Origin: Selenomonadaceae bacterium UBA3796
GTDB taxonomy: Bacteria > Bacillota > Negativicutes > Selenomonadales > Selenomonadaceae
NCBI GenBank assembly: GCA_002369175.1
Contig: DFES01000065.1
Location: 1-7,101, forward strand
Length of the DNA: 7,101 bases
Direction of reading: 5' to 3'
Positions 1 through 6,222 of the stretch are shown here, in pieces. The notes under the pieces were generated by a model. The model made no database searches. It was not told the DNA's origin and was given only the letters and a program-made list of their open reading frames with translations. Each line of letters opens with the position of its first letter. Position 1 is the first letter of the stretch. A program made the position numbers and the translations under genes.

Positions 1-529
1 CCGCAGACAAAAGCTGGCTGGCATGGGTATGACGAAGGGTATGGAACGTAATCCTCTCGTCGTGAATGTTTGCCGCTTTCAGCATCCGTCTGTAGGCGCG
101 GTTCAGGAAATTGCTGGTCAGCAAGGGACGGCCGACACTGTTGGTAAAGACCAGATCGTTGTCGTTGTGATAGATGCCACGGTATTTCTTCGCATAGCTT
201 GCTTGCCATGACCGCCATGCCTTCAACTCTCTCAATGTTTGCTCTGGCAGGGTGATGACCCGATTGCTGCGTTTGGTCTTGGTGGAGGAAATTTTCAAAC
301 CTGCCTTTCGGCTGTTAGAAAGGGATAGGTCGATGAGGACTTTCTGCTGCCTGAACTTGATTTTGTCCCATCGCAGGGCAAAAATTTCTCCTTCCCGCAT
401 CCCGGAGGTAAGCGCCAACAGGATAACACAGTAATAGCACCGCTGTAGATACTCGCTGCCATCGTTGCGGGGCATACCGATATACTCGCCGGACTTTGCC
501 ACGTCCAACAGCTTTTGCGACTCAAATGC
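1..529 (-). pseudogene. Tyrosine recombinase (phage-type integrase), catalytic-domain fragment
   Basis: The minus-strand frame is open from 529 to the left edge (176 codons) and is bounded upstream by a TAG at 530-532. It reads as the catalytic domain of a tyrosine recombinase, the enzyme that integrates or excises phages and conjugative elements. Counting from 529, the first catalytic arginine is R45 in TSGMREGE, the beta-hairpin lysine is probably K84 in STKTKRSNR, and box II is HTLRHTHA with H163 and R166. The last His/Trp and the tyrosine nucleophile would lie left of the window, so the 3' end is unseen. The arm-binding and core-binding N-terminal domains, normally about 150-200 residues, are absent: homology begins near FESQKLL, right after the stop. 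The only nearby ATG (codon 19) has no good ribosome binding site. I read it as a 5'-truncated, non-functional gene. Confidence 0.8.
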
Positions 530-532
530 CTA
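511..532. other. Junction where integrase and XRE regulator are both truncated
   Basis: Integrase homology on the minus strand runs out at about 529, with a TAG at 530-532. XRE homology on the plus strand starts at about 518 with RLKCLRLA. The bases around 518-529 can be read as part of either protein. Two genes facing each other with both 5' ends missing at the same spot point to one deletion, inversion or other rearrangement, perhaps through a short shared sequence. The join itself is inferred from protein similarity, not seen by comparison with an intact element. Confidence 0.5.
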
Positions 533-1087
533 CGATTAGCACATTATTTATCTTCAGCACAGTGTGCATACTTTTTAGGTTTCAAAAGTACGGGGTCTAT
601 TGCAAATATGGAGTCAGGAAAGTTTACCCCGCTAGTTGAGAAATTAGTAGTTACGGGGTATCTTTTTGGTGTTTCCAATGACTGGCTACTGGGAATAACT
701 AATACTCCATACGTGAAGGAAAATATTGAATTTACGGAAGACTATGTTTGGCATGTCATTACACTAGATATACAAGAAATCCCTCGATTTTTTGAAGAAT
801 TTGATGATTTCGACTTTCCTCCCGACTATGTAAGGAAAGACCGTCGTGATGTGTATCCGTTGGTGATTCGAGCCAATATCCTTTTTTTGTTGGCGGTGCT
901 TTTCACGTCAGAAGTGCATCCCGGAAAGAAAAAAGAAGAGGAAAGCTACAGAAAAACAATTCAAAAAAGATTTTCATGCTCTATTGAAGAATTATTAAAA
1001 GGACTTTTGTCCCAGGAGATTCAGGAACCCGTTTTCGACCTCACACATCAGCCCGTCGAATATCGCCAATTAGAAAGAATTTGGTAA
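515..1087 (+). CDS. XRE-family helix-turn-helix regulator, probably 5'-truncated
   Basis: Residues 2-63 match a Cro/C1-type (HTH_3) domain: an opening RLKCLRLAHYLS, a first HTH helix around SSAQCAYFLGF, a recognition helix around STGSIANMESG, and the closing GVSNDWLLGITNTPY. Such proteins bind operator DNA and often control prophages or conjugative elements. The remaining 125 or so residues are acidic and aromatic at first (IPRFFEEFDDFDF), then contain a hydrophobic stretch (ANILFLLAVLF); I recognise no domain there. The only available start is a TTG at 515 with no ribosome binding site. The frame is open upstream to a TAG at 446-448 without another start, and the upstream DNA is integrase sequence on the other strand. 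The natural start and promoter have therefore probably been lost. The gene ends in TAA ten bases before a strong terminator. It is AT-rich compared with its surroundings. Expression is doubtful. Confidence 0.6.
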   Translation: MRLKCLRLAHYLSSAQCAYFLGFKSTGSIANMESGKFTPLVEKLVVTGYLFGVSNDWLLGITNTPYVKENIEFTEDYVWHVITLDIQEIPRFFEEFDDFDFPPDYVRKDRRDVYPLVIRANILFLLAVLFTSEVHPGKKKEEESYRKTIQKRFSCSIEELLKGLLSQEIQEPVFDLTHQPVEYRQLERIW

Positions 1088-1096
1088 ATTAACGGC

Positions 1097-1145
1097 AATC
1101 GGCTCCCTAATCACTGGTGATGATTGGGGAGCCGATTACTGTTTT
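1097..1145 (+). terminator. Rho-independent terminator after the XRE gene
   Basis: A 17-bp stem, 1097-1113 with 1121-1137, has a single G-T wobble and a 7-base loop. It is followed within a few bases by TTTT (1142-1145). It starts ten bases after the regulator's stop codon and is oriented to end that transcript. Confidence 0.85.
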
Positions 1146-1161
1146 ATAAGTTTTTGAAAAA

Positions 1162-1185
1162 ATGGGCAGGGAAATAGGCAGGGAA
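1162..1185. repeat. 12-bp tandem direct repeat, two copies
   Basis: ATGGGCAGGGAA (1162-1173) is followed directly by ATAGGCAGGGAA (1174-1185), 11 of 12 bases identical. The pair sits between the tRNA terminator and the element remnant. Tyrosine integrases of the Tn916/lambda kind bind short direct repeats (arm sites) close to the attachment site, so this may be such a site. The repeat is seen; its role is inferred. Confidence 0.5.
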
Positions 1186-1191
1186 GGCAAC

Positions 1192-1219
1192 AAAAAAGCC
1201 CCCGGGCATCCCCGGAGGC
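1192..1219 (-). terminator. Rho-independent terminator of the tRNA-Thr gene
   Basis: Read on the minus strand, a GC-rich 9-bp stem (1211-1219 with 1198-1206, one T-G wobble) with a GATG loop is followed by six T residues (1197-1192). It begins 12 bases beyond the tRNA 3' end and should end tRNA transcription. It would also stop any read-through from the liv operon. Confidence 0.9.
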
Positions 1220-1230
1220 CTTGAAATCAC

Positions 1231-1306
1231 TGGAGCTGGCTATAGGACTTGAACCTACGACCTGCTCATTACGAATGAGCTGCTCTACCAACTGAGCTAA
1301 GCCAGC
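1231..1306 (-). tRNA. tRNA-Thr, anticodon CGT
   Basis: The minus strand folds into a full 76-base cloverleaf. The acceptor is GCTGGCT with AGCCAGC, the D stem GCTC with GAGC, the anticodon stem GCTCA with TGAGC around the loop TTCGTAA, and the T arm is GTAGG-TTCAAGT-CCTAT. The CCA end is encoded. The loop puts CGT at positions 34-36, reading the threonine codon ACG. The body resembles enterobacterial tRNA-Thr(CGU), the thrW product, especially around the anticodon and T arm. thrW is a known phage integration site (for example P22), which matters given the integrase fragment next door. It has its own promoter and terminator. Confidence 0.96.
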
Positions 1307-1337
1307 ATGTCAATCGCCTTCGCAACTGACAACATCT

Positions 1338-1366
1338 ATTATAACGGCTCATTAACATCTTGTCAA
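1338..1366 (-). promoter_or_regulatory. Perfect-consensus sigma-70/A promoter for tRNA-Thr
   Basis: On the minus strand TTGACA (1366-1361) and TATAAT (1343-1338) are separated by exactly 17 bases, a full match to the housekeeping consensus. The start site should be near 1331, about 25 bases before the tRNA. A very strong promoter is expected for a tRNA gene. Confidence 0.9.
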
Positions 1367-1431
1367 CAGTTTTTTATCATTTATGCAAATATGCCGTCGT
1401 TCCCCCAAAATCCGATATATACGTGTATCCT

Positions 1432-2151
1432 TCAACCGCCCAGATATGCTTTCCTGACATCCTCGCTTGCAGCGAGTTTTCCCGCATCACCGGAAAGCGT
1501 GATGCGCCCCGTCTCCAGCACATAGGCTCTATCCGCAATGGAGAGAGCCATGTTGGCGTTCTGCTCTACGAGAAGAATTGTCGTGCCTGTCTTGTTTATG
1601 TCCTCGATGATGGAGAAAATCTCCCGGATCAAAAGGGGCGCAAGTCCCATAGATGGCTCATCGAGGAGGAGCAGTTTCGGACGACTCATGAGCGCCCTGC
1701 CCATTGCAAGCATCTGCTGTTCGCCGCCGGAAAGGGTTCCCGCCTGTTGATCCTTGCGCTCCTCCAGTCGCGGGAAACGCCGGAACACCATCTCCATATC
1801 CTTCCGGATCCCGTCGGCATCCTTTCGGATAAAGGCTCCAAGCTCCAGGTTCTCCAGGACGGTCATCTCCGCAAAGATGCGCCTTCCCTCCGGCACTTGA
1901 GATATCCCCTCCCGTACGATCTCATGGGCAGGCCTTCCCGCAATATTCCCTCCAAGAAATGTGATTTTCCCCGTTTTGGGCTTCAGAAGACCAGATATCG
2001 TACGAAGCGTTGTGGACTTTCCTGCCCCGTTGGCACCGATGAGGGTGACAATCTCCCCCTCCCGAACCTCAAGGCTGATGCCCTTGATGGCATGAATGGC
2101 GCCATAATATACATTGATATTGTCGATTTTCAACATGGTTCCCATGATCAT
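1432..2151 (-). CDS. livF: LivF, ATP-binding subunit of branched-chain amino acid ABC importer
   Basis: This 239-residue cytoplasmic ATPase powers uptake of leucine, isoleucine, valine or related hydrophobic amino acids together with LivG. Visible motifs are Walker A GANGAGKST (39-47), Q-loop Q85 in QVPEGRR, the ABC signature LSGGEQQ (140-146), Walker B LLLLDE (160-165), and LLVEQN near 193-198. The H-loop position there is glutamine (Q197), as is usual in LivF, so this is not a defect. The length fits the family. The ATG at 2151 overlaps the livG stop (ATGA), and GGAGGAG lies at proper spacing before it. The later ATG codons (residues 3 and 6) are too far from that site, although many homologues begin at the MLKI that starts at residue 6. 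It is the last gene of the operon. No clear terminator follows within the 65 bases before the tRNA promoter. Confidence 0.95.
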   Translation of the reverse strand: MIMGTMLKIDNINVYYGAIHAIKGISLEVREGEIVTLIGANGAGKSTTLRTISGLLKPKTGKITFLGGNIAGRPAHEIVREGISQVPEGRRIFAEMTVLENLELGAFIRKDADGIRKDMEMVFRRFPRLEERKDQQAGTLSGGEQQMLAMGRALMSRPKLLLLDEPSMGLAPLLIREIFSIIEDINKTGTTILLVEQNANMALSIADRAYVLETGRITLSGDAGKLAASEDVRKAYLGG

Positions 2152-2918
2152 GCCCCTCCTCCGAGATATGCCCGGATGACCTCCGGATTTTTCTTGATTT
2201 CCTCCGGATGTCCACTGGCAATCACCATGCCATATTCCAGGACATAAATGCGTTCGCAGATTCCCATGACAAGATTCATGTCATGCTCGATGAGAAGCAC
2301 CGTTAAGCCGAACTCCTTGCGAATCCAGCGGATCATATCCATGAGTTCCTTCGTCTCCTGAGGATTCATTCCTGCCGCCGGCTCATCCAAAAGCAGGAGC
2401 TTCGGCTTTGCCGCCAGTGCTCTTGCAATCTCCAGGCGCCTCTGTGCGCCATAGGGAAGATTCTTCGCCATCTCATCCGCTTTGTCATCGAGTTTGAACA
2501 CAGAGAGAAGTTTCATGCTCTCTTCCTCGATTTCCTTTTCTTCCTGAAAATACCGCCCCATGCGCAGCACCGTTTCCAAAAGGCCATATTTCACGTGGCA
2601 GTGATATGCGATCTTTACATTATCCAGCACGGAGAGTTCTGAGAAGAGCCGAATGTTCTGGAAGGTACGGGCAATGCCGCGCTGGGTAATCTGGTAGGGT
2701 TTCAACCCGACAATGCTCTTGCCGTTAAACGTAATCGTCCCCGTGGTCGGCTGATAAACACCCGTGAAAAGGTTGAATACCGTGGTCTTTCCCGCGCCAT
2801 TCGGCCCAATCAGTCCCACCAGTTCCCCTTTGTTGATATAGAAATTGAAATCCGAAACTGCCTTGAGGCCGCCAAACACTTCCGATACATCCTCTACCCG
2901 CATAAGTTCCGCTGCCAT
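2148..2918 (-). CDS. livG: LivG, ATP-binding subunit of branched-chain amino acid ABC importer
   Basis: This 256-residue cytoplasmic ATPase is the partner of LivF. It has Walker A GPNGAGKTT (38-46), Q-loop Q87 in ARTFQNIRLF, Walker B LLLLDEP (174-180) and the H-loop histidine H212 in IEHDM. The signature region reads LPYGAQRRLEIARAL (154-168) rather than LSGGQ, which is characteristic of LivG. The C-terminal YVLEYGMVIASGHPEEI and AYLGGG are also typical. The ATG shares one base with the livM stop (TAATG), and GGGGAGG lies 9 bases upstream. Its own stop overlaps the livF start. This coupling suggests that the two ATPases are made in matched amounts. Confidence 0.95.
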   Translation of the reverse strand: MAAELMRVEDVSEVFGGLKAVSDFNFYINKGELVGLIGPNGAGKTTVFNLFTGVYQPTTGTITFNGKSIVGLKPYQITQRGIARTFQNIRLFSELSVLDNVKIAYHCHVKYGLLETVLRMGRYFQEEKEIEEESMKLLSVFKLDDKADEMAKNLPYGAQRRLEIARALAAKPKLLLLDEPAAGMNPQETKELMDMIRWIRKEFGLTVLLIEHDMNLVMGICERIYVLEYGMVIASGHPEEIKKNPEVIRAYLGGGA

Positions 2919-3868
2919 TACGCTGTGCCTCCCCTCTTCAGGATTTTACGGAAAATCCCCATATTCGTAATCTCAACATAGCCAAAAAGCCCCTGTGGAC
3001 GATAAAACATCAAGAGAATCAGCAGCAATGCAAAAATAATCATGCGATATTCCGGCCAGTTTGCCAAGGCAGCCGAGATAAATGTCACAAAAAAGGCTCC
3101 CGCAATTCCTCCCGTGATGGAGCCAAGCCCTCCCAGCACCACCATGATGAGGAAGATAAAGGATTGCATAAAAGTAAAGGAGGCGGGACTGATGATGTAA
3201 TAATTATGAGCAAACAGCCCCCCTGCAATCCCGGCAAAGGCCGCTCCTATCGTAAAGGCCATGATCTTATATTTGGTGGTGTTGACTCCCATGGCCTCCG
3301 CTGCAATCTCGTTTTCACGGATGGCAATGCAGGCGCGTCCATGGCTGGAGTTCACGAAATTTTTAATGAAGAACAATGTGAACAGCATGATAAAAAACAC
3401 CCAGGCAAAATTGGTATAATGGGGAATGTTGCGAAAGCCTGCCGCACCGCCCACATACTCGATGTTCATGATAACGATGCGGATGATCTCCCCTAAGCCC
3501 AATGTGGCGATGGCAAGATAGTCCCCCCGCAGACGAAGGGTGGGGAGTCCGATCAGGAATCCGAGGAATCCCGCCGCTGCACCTCCTGCCAGAAGCGCTC
3601 CCAGGAAAGGTACATGAAAATTCGTCGTGAGCACCACTCCCACATAGGCTCCGACTGCCATAAAGCCCGCGTGCCCAAGGGAAAACTGCCCGGTGTAGCC
3701 GTTGATGAGATTGAGGCTCACGGACATAATGATGTTGATGCCAATGAGCATCAGATTCAGCTTCCAAAAGGAACCGATGATGCCTTCTTCCATGAGCCCC
3801 TGCAAAACAGCAAAAACCACAATGCCGAAGGCCAGCATAATCAGATCATTCCTACGCAAAAGATTCAT
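2918..3868 (-). CDS. livM: LivM, permease subunit of branched-chain amino acid ABC importer
   Basis: This polytopic inner-membrane protein of 316 residues has roughly eight to ten hydrophobic segments and pairs with LivH to form the transport channel. Family hallmarks are NLINGYTGQFSLGHAGF (53-69), RLRGDYLAIATLGLGEI (112-128), the ATPase-contacting loop GRACIAIRENEIAAEAMGVN (177-196), and IMVVLGGLGSITGG near the C-terminus. I chose the ATG at 3868 because AGGTG lies 6 bases before it. A GTG at 3877, directly after the livH stop, would add three residues but has no good ribosome binding site. The stop codon overlaps the livG start. Confidence 0.94.
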   Translation of the reverse strand: MNLLRRNDLIMLAFGIVVFAVLQGLMEEGIIGSFWKLNLMLIGINIIMSVSLNLINGYTGQFSLGHAGFMAVGAYVGVVLTTNFHVPFLGALLAGGAAAGFLGFLIGLPTLRLRGDYLAIATLGLGEIIRIVIMNIEYVGGAAGFRNIPHYTNFAWVFFIMLFTLFFIKNFVNSSHGRACIAIRENEIAAEAMGVNTTKYKIMAFTIGAAFAGIAGGLFAHNYYIISPASFTFMQSFIFLIMVVLGGLGSITGGIAGAFFVTFISAALANWPEYRMIIFALLLILLMFYRPQGLFGYVEITNMGIFRKILKRGGTA

Positions 3869-3874
3869 TCCCGT

Positions 3875-3879
3875 CACCT
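3875..3879 (-). promoter_or_regulatory. Ribosome binding site that fixes the livM start
   Basis: On the minus strand AGGTG sits 6 bases before the ATG at 3868 and partly overlaps the TAG stop of livH. Ribosomes ending livH would finish on the livM initiation site, so translation of the two permease subunits is probably coupled. It favours the ATG over the GTG at 3877, which lies inside this site. Confidence 0.6.
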
Positions 3880-4765
3880 ACACTTTCTCGTTGGTGTTCT
3901 TGCCAAAAAGTCCCGAAGGCTTGAACAACAGCACCAGAATCAGGATAGCGAAAGCTGCCGCATCTCGAAACGTAGAAGAAATGAATCCAGATACCAATGC
4001 CTCAATAACCCCCAGAACCAATCCTCCTACCACAGCACCCGGCAAAATGCCGATACCCCCAAGCACCGCAGCCACAAAAGCCTTGAGACCTGGCATGATG
4101 CCCATGAGCGGGTCAATGGAGTTGTAGTACACTCCAACCAAGACACCCGCAACTGCCGCCAAGGATGAGCCGATGACAAAGGTAAAGGAAATGACCTGAT
4201 CCGCATTGACCCCCATGAGCTGTGCTGTTTCTGTATCAAAGGATGCCGCCCGCATGGCTTTTCCCAGTTTCGTCTTTTGGACAATATACGTGAGAATTGC
4301 CATGAGCACAACCGTAATGCCAAGAATCAAGAGCTGCTGGCCGTTGATCACCAAATCTCCCACATGGAAGGCAACATTGTCAATGACCTCCGGAAAGGTT
4401 CTGGGTGTCGGCGATACAAAATACATGCTGGCGTATTCCAGAAAAAAAGAAACCCCGATGGCAGTGATGAGAATGGAAATCCTGGGTGCGTGGCGGAGAG
4501 GCTTATAAGCCAGCTTCTCCACCAGCATGCCGAGAAGACCCGTAACCACCATGGAAATCAACAGCGCCGGCAAAATAGAAACCTGTGCCTGGGTGATGGC
4601 AAAAAATCCGACATACGCCCCAACCATGTAAATATCACCATGAGCAAAATTAATGAGCTTTATAATACCGTAAATCATGGTGTAGCCCAAGGCAATCAAG
4701 GCATAGATGCTTCCCAGGGATATGCCGTTGATAAGCTGCTGCAACAGTTGTTGGGAAAGTTCCAT
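3878..4765 (-). CDS. livH: LivH, permease subunit of branched-chain amino acid ABC importer
   Basis: This 295-residue inner-membrane protein has about eight hydrophobic spans. Recognisable parts are the N-terminal GISLGSIYALIALGYTMIYG (14-33), INFAHGDIYMVGAY (38-51), the cytoplasmic EAA-type loop GKAMRAASFDTETAQLMGVN (168-187) that docks an ATPase, AFVAAVLGGIGILPGAVVGG around 230-250, and the closing LFKPSGLFG. The length matches the family. The ATG at 4765 follows GGAGG with 7 bases between. It is the first gene of the tightly packed HMGF block and is separated from livK by 100 bases containing two hairpins. livM follows after 9 bases. Confidence 0.95.
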   Translation of the reverse strand: MELSQQLLQQLINGISLGSIYALIALGYTMIYGIIKLINFAHGDIYMVGAYVGFFAITQAQVSILPALLISMVVTGLLGMLVEKLAYKPLRHAPRISILITAIGVSFFLEYASMYFVSPTPRTFPEVIDNVAFHVGDLVINGQQLLILGITVVLMAILTYIVQKTKLGKAMRAASFDTETAQLMGVNADQVISFTFVIGSSLAAVAGVLVGVYYNSIDPLMGIMPGLKAFVAAVLGGIGILPGAVVGGLVLGVIEALVSGFISSTFRDAAAFAILILVLLFKPSGLFGKNTNEKV

Positions 4766-4782
4766 ACGTATTCCTCCCTATA

Positions 4783-4810
4783 CAGGAACCGGTGGTACCT
4801 ATGGCTCCTG
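4783..4810 (-). promoter_or_regulatory. Hairpin in the leader just before livH
   Basis: On the minus strand CAGGAGCC (4810-4803) pairs with GGTTCCTG (4790-4783): 8 bp with one G-T wobble around a 12-base loop containing GGTACC. It ends a few bases before the livH GGAGG. It has no T-run, so it is not a terminator. It could protect the 5' end of a processed livHMGF transcript or tune livH translation. The pairing is seen; the role is a guess. Confidence 0.4.
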
Positions 4811-4811
4811 T

Positions 4812-4840
4812 AGAAAATAAGGGTCGCATTTGCGACCCTT
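4812..4840 (-). terminator. Leaky terminator or processing hairpin between livK and livH
   Basis: A perfect 9-bp stem AAGGGTCGC/GCGACCCTT (4832-4840 with 4819-4827) with a 4-base loop is followed on the minus strand by ATTTTCT. It starts about 25 bases after the livK stop. The T-run is short and interrupted, so partial termination is likely. This would give more binding protein than transporter core, as is common for ABC import operons. Confidence 0.7.
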
Positions 4841-4865
4841 TCCTAACGCAATTATTGAGATAACC

Positions 4866-6047
4866 TTACTCGGCTTCCGGCATGATCTTGGCGACCATCA
4901 CACGATCTCCGCCTTTGTTCTCCAGAATAACCGCCTGCTTGATGGGGTTGTGGTTCTTATCCATCGTGATGATACCCGTTCCCACCTGCAGATCCTTTGT
5001 CGCTTCGAGCGCATCCTTAATCTTCACAGGATCGTCGCCGCCGGCACGCTTGATCGCATCCACCAGAAGCTTTCCTGCATCATAGCCGAGAGCCGCGAAC
5101 ACGTTCGGAGCATGCTTGTACTCCTTGTTATACGCATCAATGAAAGCCTTTACACTCTCGTCCTTGTCGGAATAATGGGTGCTGAAGAACGTATTGTTGA
5201 GTGCATCCGCACCTGCAATATCTGCAACCTTGAAATCATCCCATCCATCTGTACCGAGAAGGGGCTGCGTGATGCCAAGCTCACGAGCCTGCTTTACGAT
5301 CTTGCCCACTTCCTCATAGTACGCCGGGATAAAGATAACATCCGCATTGGCCGTCTTAATCTTCGTCAACGCAGCCTTGAAGTCTTGATCCTTCTGGAGG
5401 AATGCCTCCTGCATCACGACGGTTCCGCCAGCGGCCTCGAATTTCTCCTTGAATACCTGGCCAAGGCTCTTGGAATAGTCAGAACTGTTATCAATGTAGA
5501 TAACCGCTGTCTTTGCTTTCAGATTGTCAACGGCGAATTTTGCCATGACATCTCCCTGCTGGGGATCAATAAAACAGCTGCGGAAAATGAAGTCTTTCAC
5601 CTGACCGTTCTCTACCGTAACAGCGGGGCTTGTAGCATCCGGAGCCAAGACCGGAACCTTGCTGTCCGTCGCAACCTGAGACTCCGCAATCACATTTGCC
5701 GTAACGGCCGGACCGACGATGAGTTTGACCTTATCATCGGAAATGAGCTTGGTTGCCGCATTCACGGACTCGGATGCCTCGGATTTGTTATCCACTTCAA
5801 TGAGCTTGATTTTCTTCCCGTTTATACCTCCGGCATCATTTGTCTCCTTGATGGCAAGCTTCAGTCCCTCCAATGTCGCATTGCCGTAATTAGCGACATT
5901 GCCGGTCATCTCGAAGTTCGCCCCAATTTTGATCTCATCGCTCTTGGCCTCGTTGCCGCCACCGCCGCAACCTGCGAAAACACCGCCCAAGAGCATCGTT
6001 CCCAAAAGCGCTCCCGCAAGGCGCATGCTCTTCTTGCTGAAATTCAT
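4866..6047 (-). CDS. livK: LivK/LivJ-type substrate-binding lipoprotein for branched-chain amino acids
   Basis: This 393-residue extracytoplasmic receptor captures a branched-chain or other hydrophobic amino acid and delivers it to LivHM. The start is the ATG at 6047, preceded by GGAGG at 7 bases. An in-frame ATG at 6080 lacks such a site and would spoil the signal peptide. Residues 1-26 form a lipoprotein signal (KK near the N-terminus, then a hydrophobic LAGALLGTMLLGGVFAG core), with the acylated cysteine C27 in FAGC; the phenylalanine at -3 is a little unusual. A Gly-rich tether follows. Then comes a type I periplasmic-binding fold (Peripla_BP_6) from IKIGANFEMTGNVANYG to the C-terminus, with GGINGKKIKLIEVDN, VGPAVTANV and ALGYDAGKLLVDAI as family marks. 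Substrate specificity within the HAAT group (Leu/Ile/Val, amides, urea) cannot be read with certainty, so the symbol livK rather than livJ is conventional. Confidence 0.93.
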   Translation of the reverse strand: MNFSKKSMRLAGALLGTMLLGGVFAGCGGGGNEAKSDEIKIGANFEMTGNVANYGNATLEGLKLAIKETNDAGGINGKKIKLIEVDNKSEASESVNAATKLISDDKVKLIVGPAVTANVIAESQVATDSKVPVLAPDATSPAVTVENGQVKDFIFRSCFIDPQQGDVMAKFAVDNLKAKTAVIYIDNSSDYSKSLGQVFKEKFEAAGGTVVMQEAFLQKDQDFKAALTKIKTANADVIFIPAYYEEVGKIVKQARELGITQPLLGTDGWDDFKVADIAGADALNNTFFSTHYSDKDESVKAFIDAYNKEYKHAPNVFAALGYDAGKLLVDAIKRAGGDDPVKIKDALEATKDLQVGTGIITMDKNHNPIKQAVILENKGGDRVMVAKIMPEAE

Positions 6048-6064
6048 GAATACTCCTCCCATCC

Positions 6065-6078
6065 GGCAGATCCCTGCC
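6065..6078 (-). promoter_or_regulatory. Small hairpin just upstream of the livK ribosome binding site
   Basis: GGCAG-GGAT-CTGCC forms a 5-bp stem in the livK leader, ending a few bases before GGGAGG. It is small and could be chance. Its place next to the ribosome binding site is the only reason to note it. Confidence 0.3.
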
Positions 6079-6138
6079 ATACGTTCCTCGTGAAAACAGT
6101 CGCCAAGCTACAGCCAAAACCGCTTCACACCATCGAAT

Positions 6139-6167
6139 ATTATAACGCATTGTGCAAGTTTTGCCAA
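6139..6167 (-). promoter_or_regulatory. livK: Promoter of the livKHMGF operon
   Basis: On the minus strand TTGGCA (6167-6162, one base off consensus) and TATAAT (6144-6139) are 17 bases apart. The predicted start is near 6132, leaving a leader of about 85 bases before the livK ATG. That is too short for a T-box or most large riboswitches. Confidence 0.85.
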
Positions 6168-6176
6168 GAGCAAAAC
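6158..6176 (-). promoter_or_regulatory. Putative operator: inverted repeat over the livK -35 box
   Basis: GTTTTGC-N5-GCAAAAC is a perfect 7+7 bp inverted repeat of 19 bases centred at 6167. One arm and the spacer contain the -35 hexamer TTGGCA. A dimeric regulator bound here would block RNA polymerase, so control by repression is plausible. No regulator gene is nearby, so its identity is unknown. Confidence 0.5.
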
Positions 6177-6222
6177 ATTCCGATCCGTGCTTCAACGAGC
6201 CTCTTCGCATAATGGCATCGCA

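Larger units (their letters stand above)
1..1190. mobile_element. Remnant of an integrated element next to tRNA-Thr(CGT)
   Basis: This stretch holds a tyrosine-recombinase fragment, a phage-type XRE regulator and a 12-bp tandem repeat. All lie on the 3' side of a tRNA gene, the usual place for an element that integrates into a tRNA 3' end. The regulator gene is visibly AT-richer than the liv genes, which fits foreign origin. The left boundary lies outside the window, and no second copy of the tRNA 3' end is seen inside it. Both recognisable genes are truncated at one junction, so this part of the element looks decayed. Calling it an element is an inference from gene content and position; the exact limits are not known. 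Confidence 0.55.

Noticed and set aside
11..24. AGCTGGCT near the left edge matches 8 bases of the tRNA 3' region and could be taken as a second att site.
   Set aside because: It encodes the conserved HASQL segment of the integrase fragment, and the match does not extend; 8 bases is expected by chance.
1360..2247. A long plus-strand open frame of 295 codons opposite livF.
   Set aside because: It has no ribosome binding site or recognisable protein and lies opposite a gene with every ABC ATPase motif. The same holds for the 460-codon plus-strand frame opposite livK (4830-6212).
3869..3877. GTG at 3877 as the livM start.
   Set aside because: It sits immediately after the livH stop without a ribosome binding site, and it is part of the AGGTG that serves the ATG at 3868.
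4789..4799. GGTGGTACC on the plus strand resembles the core of a T-box antiterminator (GGTGGNACC), attractive next to amino acid transport genes.
   Set aside because: It is on the strand opposite to all liv genes, with antisense livH coding sequence upstream and no specifier stem. It is best seen as part of the minus-strand hairpin loop.
6158..6176. The dyad GTTTTGC/GCAAAAC as a terminator for the 3D-domain gene.
   Set aside because: No T-run follows it on the minus strand, and it coincides with a promoter -35 box, so an operator fits better.
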